Assembly: GCA_002102555.1 (NCBI GenBank)
Contig: MCFL01000004.1
Coordinates: forward strand, 186,001-250,000
Direction of reading: 5' to 3'
Source: Catenaria anguillulae PL171
Lineage: Eukaryota > Blastocladiomycota > Blastocladiomycetes > Blastocladiales > Catenariaceae
DNA length: 64,000 bases
The notes under the pieces were generated by a model. That model ran no database searches and had not been told where the DNA came from. It worked only from the letters and a program-made list of their open reading frames with translations. The translations under genes were made by a program, and so were the position numbers. How positions within the stretch are numbered: the stretch's first letter is position 1; each line of letters opens with the position of its first letter. This document shows, piece by piece, positions 54,099-63,848 of this stretch.

Positions 54099-54547
54099 CT
54101 AATCCTGACCCCCGCATTCTTTGGATCCCCAATAATTCACCTGGAAACGGTGAATCGGGTTGTCGTTCAAACAGCGCCACAAGCGCATGCGCTGGCCGTC
54201 GCGATTGCCCGCCAAACCTAGTGTACACACCATACCGAGCAAGCACACACGGTGGGAGAGTGCCGGTGCAGGAAAAAGGTGGAGTTGTGGGTCAGTCATC
54301 ATGCCATGGAAGGATTACCAATGATACAGAGGAAACACGACGACACACCTGCTTCAGGATCAAGGCACAAGTTCTTGTCATAGAAAGGATTGAAATGGTA
54401 ATCGTTCTTGCGGTAGTTGTATTGGCCTTTGGGAAGGTTGGCGTCGATGAGCCACTGTTGCGCTTCAGACCAGTTGCTGTGCGCGCGTGTCGGTGTCGGC
54501 GCAGAAACGGTGGTCCCAAGTGAGCCAGAGCCCAACGAGAAATGCAT

Positions 54548-54578
<31 letters not shown>

Positions 54579-55327
54579 CGCAGAGGAATGAAAGAATGCA
54601 TACCACGCCCACCAACGGACTACTTGGCCTTCAAAAGTACGCTGAGCCGCGCAAAGTAGGTAGGAATGGATCGAGTCAGGGGCAGTACATAGAAGTCAGC
54701 AATTGAGGGCCCAAACTGTCCAAGTATGGAGGTTGAAGCGGAATCGGTCGAGCATACATACCCCACCAGGAACATCGAGGCAGTACATCCTGCCGTCAAC
54801 CCACTTTTTGATGAACACGCGGCGTAACGGACCATCGGGGCTGAGCGCATTTTCGGGAAGCTCGACCCTCTACAGTGCGAAAAGGATGATTTCAGTTGTG
54901 AATATACCGAAAATCGAACGTTTTGTGACTTGAGCGATTTGAAAAAGAACGGATGAGGCGGCAAGGGAAAACAGAATATGCGGACTTGTGCTCGCGCATT
55001 GTCGTAGCACGTCCACATTTGCGCCTCGGACGTCTGCACTGTGAGTCGACTTTGCTCGAAATCCAGGCACCGGCGGGTGGCCGCGTTGACGAGACAGCCG
55101 TCACGGCGCGGCGGTTGGCCGGCCTCGGTGGAATTGCCGTGTCGATGGCGGCCCGAGGCAGGTGGCGTCACAGCAATCGACGAGTTGCCACGTGGGGCAA
55201 CGGCAGGAGCCAAAATGGTCGAGTTAACGGGCGTCGGAGGGGCAACGGGTGTCGCAGTGACGGATTGGCCGATGGCCAAAACGGCGAGGAGAACAATGAG
55301 CTTCAGAGACAGAATGGTTGGATCCAT
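54099..55327 (-). CDS. Secreted beta-trefoil (ricin-B-type) lectin
   Basis: Exons (minus): 55327-54986, 54869-54762, 54641-54604, 54476-54349, 54217-54099. 244 aa in five exons. It lacks the first intron of the other array members, so signal peptide (VLAIGQSVTA), linker and first block (RRCLDFEQSRLTV with EAQMWTC) share an exon. Further blocks: YCLDVPGG with EGQVVRWWAW; WSEAQQW; NLCLDPEAG; NRDGQRMRLWRC and HRF. The remaining phases match. The third intron contains a 28-bp homopolymer (54551-54578). The third-repeat exon is longer than usual (128 bp). It lies on the far side of the transposon but in the same orientation, so it belongs to the same array. Predicted extracellular sugar-binding protein. 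Confidence 0.86.
54551..54578. repeat. Poly-A tract of 28 bp in a lectin intron
   Basis: Uninterrupted A run on the plus strand (T on the coding strand), close to the 5' splice site of intron 3 of the 54099-55327 gene. Confidence 0.95.
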
Positions 55328-56826
55328 CGTGGGATGAGAAAAAGAGTCCCAAGTTGATTGGGATGGACACATCAGGATTTCATCACAGCTGTTCAAGTCG
55401 ACTCAGGAGCGGAGGGGTTCCTTGGTCATATTTGAGTGATGCCCTCGCCTATAGATACACGAGAAGGGAAGGGTGATATGTACGAGTGACAACTAAGTGC
55501 GCCACAGGTATATTTTACATGCAAGTTGGCCAACATGGTCCTGTCAACGCCGCCACATTCTCTTTGTCTTGCATCGGTCCTGAAACATGGCATGTGCGCT
55601 CGCCACCGACCGTCGGGCCCAGCAACACCTCCAATGCAGCTGCCTGCCGCGGTTTTGTGCGCACGAGTTGCGTGGCGTGTCTCACCCGCGTCATGACCTC
55701 TGAATCTACCGTGACAGACACGCGTCATGCCGCAAGCTTAGGTCCATGCCGTGTCCTCCAGCTCGCCATCATCCTCCGACAGAGGTGAGCGGCCACGACG
55801 GGCATGCTCGAGTTGCGGGCCACTGGTGGAATGCAAGTCGCGTTCAAGTTGGAAAACCACGCAGGAATGCCTGCGGCGGTTGTTGTCTGTTGGAATTGTT
55901 GGAAGCGGACGGCACAGGTGCGGGCCTGGCGGCAATCAGTACGGCCAGACAGAGGGTCACGGCCACGGTGAGCGGGCGTGTGAGGAGCAAGCGTGTGGTC
56001 GACATGGTAAATCAGAACCAAAAATGAATGACATCAAGTTGGGCTGGCATTCCAGGGGGAGCATAAGGGGCGGAGGCACCTTGGCATGGGGATCATCAAT
56101 TGATACATGTGAGCCTGGTCTGGCCGAGGTTGGCATAACTAAACGAATGGGCACGTTTTGTCGCCGCCGCCGATGCTCACTCCAGCTACACCAGCAGCGG
56201 ATTGTCATCCCATGGCCAGGTGCACTGGCACATGCATGTTGTCAGAGGCGCGGCGCTCGTGGCCGGCGCGAGACTTCAAAGCATTTAGGACCTGGCCCAG
56301 GTGGATTACGCATGATGAAACAACCAGTCACCGGTTGCCGCAGCTGTCTCTGATGATCCCATCGCCCCAGTCGCCCTTGTATCACCGGCATGTCACTGTG
56401 TTATTCACTGTGGAACGACTAAGAGACGGCGATTTCCCGTGCTCAAATGATGATGGCAAGAGGCGTTCATGTTGCCCTTACATGTTGCATGTGAGACATG
56501 CCGAGTCATGATGAAGTGAGCAGGAGCATCCAACACGTACGTTGCGAGTGGCAACGACTTGGGGGCGAAATGGTATTCATCAACATGATGAAGTAACGAA
56601 AATGTCAACGGATAAATACATACATACAAGCTCGACAGAGAAATGGTCCAAGAGAAAAAAAAACGGAAATGGACAAACAAACAACATTGAGGTCGGAAAC
56701 AAACCAAGGTGGATAGATAGTAAATACAAACAAATACAAAATGCGGCCGCATGTGAACCGGTCCAACTGGCCATACAATGTGAAGGCGTGTGTTTCCCAT
56801 CCGATACGTAACCCCTTTTGCCGTCA
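55328..56826. other. 1.5-kb largely non-coding region
   Basis: Apart from the small frame at 55844-56005, nothing is recognised. TGTCTCAC at 55678-55685 and GTGAGACAT at 56491-56499 are copies of the dispersed motif. Confidence 0.4.
55844..56005 (-). CDS. Small secreted-protein frame, possible orphan first exon
   Basis: A 53-codon frame opens with a classic signal peptide (MSTTRLLLTRPL, then TLCLAVLIAARP) followed by a short Asn/Ser/Gln segment (PVPSASNNSNRQQPPQ). This resembles the signal-plus-linker exon of the lectin genes, in the same orientation and 0.5 kb upstream of the last one. No trefoil exon follows on its 3' side before the lectin promoter. It may be an orphan exon, a tiny secreted peptide or chance. 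Confidence 0.35.
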   Translation of the reverse strand: MSTTRLLLTRPLTVAVTLCLAVLIAARPAPVPSASNNSNRQQPPQAFLRGFPT

Positions 56827-57909
56827 TCACACTGAATACGGCACCTCCATCTTGACCGCTGCCTCCCCCTCCGCATGCGCGTGCAAGTCGCCATTGTCGT
56901 CACCCGTCGTCAAAAACGCCCTGGCGCTCGCCACGCCGCGCCACGCCTCAATGGGCCCCACCGCCACCGCTTCGGGTCCAGAGCCACGAAGCTCGGCAAA
57001 CGTGGCGGGCGTGGAAATGGCGCGCGGACGTTTGCGCGCGCCCGTGCCGACAATGGCGGTGGCACATGCCGTGAATGTGGTGGCCGACGAGTAGAGCAAC
57101 GTGGTGGTGGGCAGTGTGGCGTGTGGGCCCGACGTGGGCAAGGTGAGGTGTTTTGGGTGTCGGTTGCGGGCGGGGGCCGCGGCGAGTTGGTGGATTGGGA
57201 TTTGCAGATGAGATTGTGCTTGTGTGGTCGTGGCCGATGCGATGGTGGTGGGGTGGGAGATGGGCGCAGAGGAGGACGAGGAGGAGGAGGAGGTGCGCCG
57301 GCGGTACGGGTGGTGGTGATGGTCGGCGGGCAAGGAAGTTTTGCGCGTGCGCTTCACGGCAGGCGCATGCGCGTGGTGGCCGGGTGACGCACTCGAGGTG
57401 GAGGACGACGACGGCGAAGACCGCGATGAGACCGAGTCGCGTCGCGCACGTGTGGGATGTGCGGCGGGGGCATGAATGCTGTGGCCGTGCTGCTGCTGCG
57501 TGGTCGGCGACGACACATGTGCCCAAGTCGGAGTCGAAAGCGAAACAAGCGGCAAGCCAGCGGGCCCAACGTGGTTGCCAGTGGGATGATGACCCGAGAA
57601 TGCATCTGACACGTAATGCGGGGTCAAGGGCGGGGGCGGCGACCGGGGCAAGAGTGATGCGCCGAGCGGGCCCAGAAGTGCATGGTCCGAGAACAAGGTA
57701 AGGGGCGTGACGTGTGCCTGGCGTGGTGCGAGCGAGTGCGACAGCGAGGTGGCCGACTCGACGGCAACGATTTTGGCGGCCAGGACAACCGAGTCCGAGG
57801 CTGAGGCAGGGTTTGAGGCCTGGCCAGAGCGCGCGTCCAAGGTAGAGGCACCGAGGGATCGGTCGTGGTTGGTGGGACCGGCCGAGTGGGTGGCGGTGGA
57901 TGTGGTCAT
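56827..57909 (-). CDS. Low-complexity Ser/His/Thr/Pro-rich protein of unknown function
   Basis: Open frame of 360 codons from the ATG at 57909 (MTTSTATHS), no intron needed. The composition is dominated by Ser, Thr, His, Ala and Pro, with runs such as SSSSSSSS and basic patches (VKRTRKTSL, GARKRPRA) that could be nuclear-localisation signals. There is no signal peptide, membrane span or recognisable domain. It is divergently paired with the POF1-like gene (388 bp between ATGs). High GC makes long open frames likelier by chance, and the opposite strand is also partly open, so a real gene is probable but not certain. A regulatory protein would fit the composition, but that is a guess. Confidence 0.5.
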   Translation of the reverse strand: MTTSTATHSAGPTNHDRSLGASTLDARSGQASNPASASDSVVLAAKIVAVESATSLSHSLAPRQAHVTPLTLFSDHALLGPLGASLLPRSPPPPLTPHYVSDAFSGHHPTGNHVGPAGLPLVSLSTPTWAHVSSPTTQQQHGHSIHAPAAHPTRARRDSVSSRSSPSSSSTSSASPGHHAHAPAVKRTRKTSLPADHHHHPYRRRTSSSSSSSSAPISHPTTIASATTTQAQSHLQIPIHQLAAAPARNRHPKHLTLPTSGPHATLPTTTLLYSSATTFTACATAIVGTGARKRPRAISTPATFAELRGSGPEAVAVGPIEAWRGVASARAFLTTGDDNGDLHAHAEGEAAVKMEVPYSV

Positions 57910-58297
57910 GGTATGGTTGCAGGTGATTGATCGGCTTGGGCTGGGCGTCGAGTGAGACTGAACCGCACAGAGGCCGAGGTCAGGGCCAGCGGGGGCGGGC
58001 GTGAGACGGACGGAGCGGCGAGGGTGAGTCACTGGGCGAGGCGAGGACCAACAAAACGAGGTGCTGGTGCTTGGGAACGAGGATTGCCGTGGGTCTCGCG
58101 GAGTGGTGCGTGCATTTGGCAAGGCCAAGACATGAAGATAAATATGGGCCGATAAAAGGAACCAAATGCAGTGCAGTGAACAAGATCAACGCCACATGCC
58201 TTCCATGACCCTTCTCCCAAGCTTCCGGATGCCTTCCGGAAGCCTCCTGCCATTGCTCCCAGCCCCGAATCCATGAATTGATCGTTCACTAATCATC
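57910..58297. promoter_or_regulatory. Divergent intergenic promoter region
   Basis: 388 bp between the divergent ATGs at 57909 (minus) and 58298 (plus). No clear TATA box on either side. Confidence 0.4.
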
Positions 58298-59269
58298 ATG
58301 ATGTATCGCCTGCCATCCCTTACCATTGGCTATGGCCGCCTTACCAATTGCAAGCACTCCCACGCTGCACTTGTACAACATCGAGCCCTTTGCCCGCCGC
58401 GGCTGCCCGCAATTGCAATTGCAATTGCAAGAACAAGAATGCACCACTCCCTCCAGCCTGCTGATCAAGATGGGTTCCGCCTCATCTCCACGCTCAACCC
58501 ATCCCACCTGCCACACTGGCCCAACGCAACCGCCTGCGCCCCGTCTGCCACTGCCCTCTCGCAGAGCCATCATCACCACATCTTAATCCTCGACTCGTCC
58601 CACAACCCGCCCACCCGCGCGCACGCCCACCTCGTGTCCACTGGCCTCCGCCGTCACTCTCACACTCCTTACACGGCCGTGCTCTTGTTGCTCGCCACGC
58701 GCAACGCAGACAAGGGCCACCTTCCCGCCTCGGCCATCGCACACCGCACAAAGCTCATGCACTTGCTTGCCACCCATCTCGCTCCAAGCGTGCCCACGGC
58801 CATTGCCACCACCGGTTGTGCCTTGTTTGCCGACAAGGCCAACGCTTTCCAAGCTTATTTGCAAGATACGCATGCAACGACGGCGAGGTTGGATTGGATC
58901 ACGGGCAATGACACGCTTATCAGGATCATGCACCCGAAATATTATCCCGCACCTAAATCGGTGCGTCAAGTCATTGTGGATGAGTTTCTGGAGCCCACGC
59001 GATCGCGCTTGTTGGTTGCCCCGCGCCCAAATGTCGGTGTGCCCGAAGGCGCAGACGAGGCCTTGATTGCTGAGCTTGAGGCAAGCGGGTTCGTGGTATG
59101 GTTGACAGGTGTGGATGCCAACGAGATTGACGGGGTGTCGTCGAGTTTGGCCCGGGATTTGAGAAAGCGAGGCCATCAAGGGTGGCAAGAGTGGGTGGTG
59201 CCTGAGGTGGCAGAGTACATTGAGCAGTCAAGGTTGTATGAGGATGAGGAAGATACCGGGACTGTATGA
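58298..59269 (+). CDS. POF1-like nucleotidylyltransferase (NMNAT-superfamily)
   Basis: Single exon, 323 aa. The fold's nucleotide-binding signature is ILDSSHNPPTRAHAHL (about 99-114), the fungal NPPTxAH form of the cytidylyl/adenylyltransferase motif. Further family features are YTAVLLLLATRNADKG, RLDWITGNDTLIRIMHPKYYP, VRQVIVDEFLEPTRSRLLVAPR and a near-C-terminal VSSSLARDL in place of the usual ISSTKVR. Yeast Pof1 and its fungal relatives share this arrangement, and related enzymes adenylate nicotinamide mononucleotide. The substrate here is unproven. The N-terminal 80 residues are less conserved and the true start could be the next Met. It ends 65 bp from the convergent uL1m gene. Likely cytosolic. 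Confidence 0.82.
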   Translation: MMYRLPSLTIGYGRLTNCKHSHAALVQHRALCPPRLPAIAIAIARTRMHHSLQPADQDGFRLISTLNPSHLPHWPNATACAPSATALSQSHHHHILILDSSHNPPTRAHAHLVSTGLRRHSHTPYTAVLLLLATRNADKGHLPASAIAHRTKLMHLLATHLAPSVPTAIATTGCALFADKANAFQAYLQDTHATTARLDWITGNDTLIRIMHPKYYPAPKSVRQVIVDEFLEPTRSRLLVAPRPNVGVPEGADEALIAELEASGFVVWLTGVDANEIDGVSSSLARDLRKRGHQGWQEWVVPEVAEYIEQSRLYEDEEDTGTV

Positions 59270-59334
59270 AGAACTAAATACCTTAGTTGAAAAAAGAAAC
59301 AAAGACAAAAACGATCCAGAAACACGCAAGATGA

Positions 59335-60386
59335 TTATTGCCATTGGAACTGGGTCAATCGCAGTGGCAATGCAGGTGCAAATGTCGCGCCGACCCACAC
59401 CTTGTGCACAAACTTGTTCTTTTTGACTTTTTTCTTGCCCGGAATCTGTGACGTCCAGTTGACCACTTCGTTGAGCACAAACCGCAAGTTTTCTAATACC
59501 ACATGCCCATTGAAAGGTGAGTTAGACAAACCCCCCCATCCCCATCATGGTCCATGCTTGATCCTGGAAAGAAGAAGAAAATCGTACTCTCGACTTGCTC
59601 TGGCGAATACCCAATCCTGCCTACAATCACATTGACATCGCCACCCCTGCCACTGGTATACCGAATCGAATTCTTGAGCACATCAATGGTACCCTGAATA
59701 TCGCTTGTGACCGTGCCCTTCTTCGCATTGGGCATGAGGCCCTTGGGTCCCAAAATCTTTGCGACCCTTGTGACCACGGGAAATGCCTCGGGCGTGGAAA
59801 TGACCATGTCAAATTGCAACTCGCCGCGTGTGATTTGGTCCACGAGCTCGGTTGTCCCGACAATATCTGCGCCGGCGGCTTTGGCTTCCTGAGCGGCAGG
59901 GCCGTCGGCAAAGCACAGGATACGCACGTTCTTGGGCACGGCACAGGGTAGGATCAAGGTGCCGCGAATGGGCGGCATGCCCTTTTCGGGTCGAACTTTG
60001 ATTTGGGCGTGGATGGCGTGGTTCGGTTTGGCGCCGTCTCGTTGCTATGGTCCGGCCCAGCAATGCAAAGGATTGGTTGTCAGATGAATGGTCGCAAAAT
60101 AGACTTAACAAGGGAGGAGGGCCAACGAGGGGCAATGTACGTTGAGGATGTCGACAGCCTCCTTGACAAGCAGCCGGTTGTCGACAATGGTGTCGGTGAC
60201 GCCCTTCTTCTTGCGGCGACATCCCGTGGTGGCCGTGGTGCGGAATGGTGCCGAGGTCAGCACGGTGGTGGCAGCGACCGGGGTCAAGGTGTGGGCGGCA
60301 AGGAAGCCGCGTGGGAGGGTGCAGGCAGAGAGCCTTGGGGCGGCGGCGCCACAGAGTGCGCGGAGCATGGTTGCAGACGGATTCAT
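59335..60386 (-). CDS. Mitochondrial ribosomal protein uL1m
   Basis: Exons (minus): 60386-60141, 60044-59588, 59492-59335. Introns are 96 and 95 bp, and the protein is 286 aa. The N-terminus is basic and Ser/Thr/Ala-rich without acids, as in mitochondrial presequences. The L1 domain follows: VKEAVDILN, NHAIHAQIKVRPEKGMPPIRG, TLILPCAVPKNVRILCFADG, AAGADIVGTTELVDQI, FDMVISTPE, LGPKGLMPNAKKGTV, YTSGRGGDVNVIVGRIGYSPEQVEKNLRFVLNEV. The GPKGLMPNxKxGTV loop binds 23S-type rRNA at the L1 stalk. A bacterial-type L1 with a presequence points to mitochondria. The closing motif after FVHKVWVGATFAPAL is a divergent form of the usual IKxVxLSSTMGP. It is divergent to the WDR91-like gene, sharing a 294-bp spacer. 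Confidence 0.9.
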
Positions 60387-60680
60387 GGCGGTGAAATTTG
60401 CTAGAATACGCTGTCGTGAGGCAAGGCGAATGAGGGAGAGGATGACTTTGGGTTGGATCGGACGGAGCTGCTGGATCGTGGTGGCAGTCGGATCGGCGGA
60501 CCACACGAGTTGGGCTGCTTGCACATTGATCATCTGTTGATCATCGCATCATGATCTCATCATGAAAAAATATTTTATGAATATTCGCGTGTTGAAAGAT
60601 CTTGATAAATTTTAATGTCGCACAAGTGAACGACACTCTATGAAATGAAATGAAATGCACTCGTGCCCGCACACAAGAAA
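60387..60680. promoter_or_regulatory. Shared divergent promoter of uL1m and WDR91-like genes
   Basis: 294 bp between ATGs, with an AT-rich centre (about 60570-60620) unlike the GC-rich flanks, where initiation on both strands could be set. Confidence 0.45.
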
Positions 60681-63091
60681 ATGGACTCGCTTGAATACGT
60701 CGACTCTCTCGTCAAAGAGTATGTACGTGTCCTTTCCCCCCGCTCGCCGAGCGCCACACCCAAATCCCAATCACCTCACTTGTGTCACTCACATTCATAT
60801 TCATACTGGAACGATAGCTGCTCTTTCGCGGCTTCCAATCCACCCTGCGCGCACTCGACCAAGACATGCGCTCCGACAAGCTCACCCACCTCGACGCCGA
60901 CAAGCTCACCTCGTCTCTGCTGACGCTTGCCAAATCCCTCGACCATGTCGCCCTTCAGGACCTGTGGACTGCCCTGCAACGCCACGTGTTCCCGTCACTG
61001 CCCTCGACCGACTCTGCGGCTACGGCCGCCCGTAACATGGAAGCCTCGCTGTTCCGCTTCTTTATCGTGTGTGCCATCCAGCAGGGTAAACCACAACGCG
61101 TCACCGAGTACTTTGCCATGGTTGATTTCGCCTCCCCAAATACCGACTGGCTCATGCCGTGGGCTGCCATTGTCCACGTCAAGCGCCCGCATGCCACGCC
61201 ACCGTTTGACGTGTACTTTACAAAGACGTGGGTCGACATGTTTACCACGTCGTTGCGCAACTTTCTCGAGCGCGCATTGGCGGGCATGCCGCTGCCCAGG
61301 TTGCTGGCGTTTAATGTGGAGCGGATCCAGAGAAAGAGTCTTGAGTTGGAAGCCAGTCAGTTGAGGCAGCAGGTCGAGTATTGGAAGAGTCAGGCACAAG
61401 CTGCGCATACGGTATGTCCACACAATCATTCAAAACACGTTTTTTTTTTCGCATGTTTTCCTCCCGAAAGCTCACAAACGTCTCCTCGTGCGTCATTTTT
61501 TTAACTGCTTGTATATTTTAGCGAACATCCGTTCCGTCTGCACACCCGTCGTCATCCACCTCGCACCTCGCCCCACTCTCCATCTCCACCACCACCACCA
61601 CCTCCCACTCTGCCGCCGGTCCCGACCACCCAAGCTCGACCTTGTCGTCCGCTGCACACACCCCGCTCGGCACACCCACCACGGCGCTTCCCACCCCTGC
61701 GGGTGCGCACATGTTGCACCCGGACGACGAGCCGTACTTGGTGCTTGAAGACTCTGTGTTCTTGGTGGACGATGCGCCGCGCACACGCGTGAGCGTGTCG
61801 CGCGATGGAACTTGGATCGCAACAGATTCCACGGCAGAGAATAGTGGCGCAAGCGGTGTGCGCGCGTGGCAAGTGGGGAAACCAGCAATGAGTCTTGTTG
61901 GCATTGTAGCCCCCGCAGGAATGGGCGCCGGCGGCGTTGCAGAAGTGCTGTGGGTTGAAGAAGCCGGTAGCAAGCATGCGCTTGTGTGTGCGGCCGTGTT
62001 TGCATCCGGATGGATACGGTGCGTAGCGGTGGACTCGCGGTCGATTGTGGCTGATGTTCAGCTGCTCTGGGGCGTGTCTGCAGCGGCCTTGGTTCCTGGC
62101 GGCATGGTGGCTGCGGGTGCGGGCGGCGTGTGTTTCGTGTCCATGAAAATGGCCAGTGTGGCTTGTCACGTCGCCTTACCAGCGGGGCATGCAGATACAG
62201 ATAAAGTGTTGCATGTGGTTGCCATGGATGTGTCGGGGACAGGCGCGAATCGGTTGGTTGTTGTTGTGAGTGCTTGCTGGGTGCACATCTTTGGTATGCG
62301 TACCACTCTCTTTTCTCCCCCTTCACTTTTGCATCTTTACCTCACACCTGAGCCGTGCCACAGACCTCAACTCCACGTCCGACTCGCTCACTCACACGCA
62401 CTCGCTCCCCACACCCTTCCCGCCCCTCGCCTGCTTCCCGCACCCATCGCCCGCCTCCTCGCTTGCACTCGTGTCGTCGCGCGGCCTCGTTGCCATTCTC
62501 AACGCCAAATCCGCCGTGATTGATCCGCTCTTGCAATACACGCTGCCAAACTTTCCCGCGGGACTCGCAAGTGCGCGCGCATGCGCCGTGATGCCGCCCG
62601 CACCTGCGACGTTGGGACGCACACCATTGGCGGCAGCTGTGGCTGTGGCCGAGGACCAGGGATTTGCGGGGCAAGGCGTGCATTTGGTCGTGGGCGATCA
62701 TGTGTATTTGATTCCACAGGGAAGGATGGTTCAGGACTTGAAACCGGCCGGCCCGCCCATGGGTGCAGATGCGGTCACGGTGACGAGGTCGGTGCCTGGA
62801 TCGCGCGCATTGTCAAGACAAGGATCAGTCACGAGTGCATCGGGCGCGTCTGCATTGGCGGCCGCGTCGGTTGCAGCGGCCGCAGTAACAGTGAGCGGTA
62901 CGGGAGCGGCGTGGATGGGTAGCTCGGGGCCGGGTAGTGTGGTCACGTCGCCCGTGGAGGCGAGTCGGCAAATTGGCACGGGCGGGGGCGCGGGAGCGGA
63001 GCGGGTCACGTGTGTGGGTGTTGGGCGAAATGTCATTGTACAGGGTAGGGCGGGAGGTGGGGTGAGGGTGGTCAAGGTCATGGTTGTGTAG
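60681..63091 (+). CDS. WDR91-like endosomal protein
   Basis: Exons: 60681-60722, 60818-61411, 61522-62293, 62364-63091. Introns are 95, 110 and 70 bp, and the protein is 711 aa. The first 200 residues match the WDR91 N-terminal pattern: MDSLEYVDSLVKEYLLFRGF (a LisH-like start), QSTLRALDQDMRSDK, LFRFFIVCAIQQGKPQRVTEYF, DWLMPWAAI, YFTKTWVDMFTTSLRNFLER and a coiled coil (RKSLELEASQLRQQVEYW). Animal WDR91 acts on endosomes as a Rab7 effector that lowers PI3P. The C-terminal half would be WD repeats. Several blades can be imagined (VSVSRDGTWIATDS; SLALVSSRGLVAILNAKS) but Trp-Asp signatures are scarce and Ser/Ala/Gly inserts are long. The first exon is only 42 bp. Identification rests on the N-terminal half. 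Confidence 0.78.
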
Positions 63092-63848
63092 AACACACAC
63101 AGGAATGACAACAAGTAATGAAGAGAGTATAGTTTTTTTGTTTGACGCTCTACAGGATGTTGCCTTGAGATTGCACTAGATTGGTATGGCAAGTGACTTG
63201 CGGTGTGGGACTCTGGCTCATATCTGTTCAAGCATGGTCGGTCGTAGAGTATTAAGATTGGGGCTCCGTGATTTCGATACGAAACCCCAGAGAAAGTCTG
63301 GAATAGCGGTCAATCGTTTCCAATGAGCACTCTTGTTTACGTGATTCAATATCCCAGCAATAGTGTCATTCGAAACTGCCGCACGTTTGGTCAGGGTGGT
63401 ATGTCTCAACCGTTCAGCGCCGCGACCAACAACTCAGTCCAATGCCTGCATCGGCGGTGCCGGACAAACGGATCATGATGACTCGCATCTGGAGCGAGGA
63501 CTTCACGCACCTTGACCTTCACATAGGTACGCATCCCTCTGGGTCTTGTTGATGTCCGGTTGGCGGCCAGTGGACTTTGGAAAAAAGGCGAGGCATTGTT
63601 TGGGCGTTTTTGACGTGAAACAAATCGAGCTGACCGCTCAATCGTCAATTTTCACACCGTGAGGAGTCCTACAACGGATCCATGACGGCATGGCAACGCA
63701 AACAAAGGGCGGCGAGGCCGAGGGGTCAGGCGATAAAGGACGCCGTGTGCCCCGCCTCCGTGACCGCCCCGTGTTGACGTGTTCAAGTGCAATCGCTCGT
63801 CTCGGGCTCACCTACAGCAGTCAACATGTATTCTTTCACCATGATCGC
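63092..63848. other. Intergenic, no gene seen
   Basis: Spacer between the WDR91-like gene and the secreted-protein start at the right edge. Short frames have no domain or family signal. Confidence 0.4.

Noticed and set aside
27081-55327. Possibility that the ricin-B-type genes are two-chain toxins
   Set aside because: Each product is only signal peptide, linker and trefoil. No ribosome-inactivating chain or other enzymatic domain is encoded next to any of them.
57153-57701. Plus-strand frames of about 170-180 codons opposite the low-complexity gene
   Set aside because: No domain, and composition typical of GC-rich antisense. The minus-strand frame is longer and starts at a reasonable ATG, though it too is only moderately supported.
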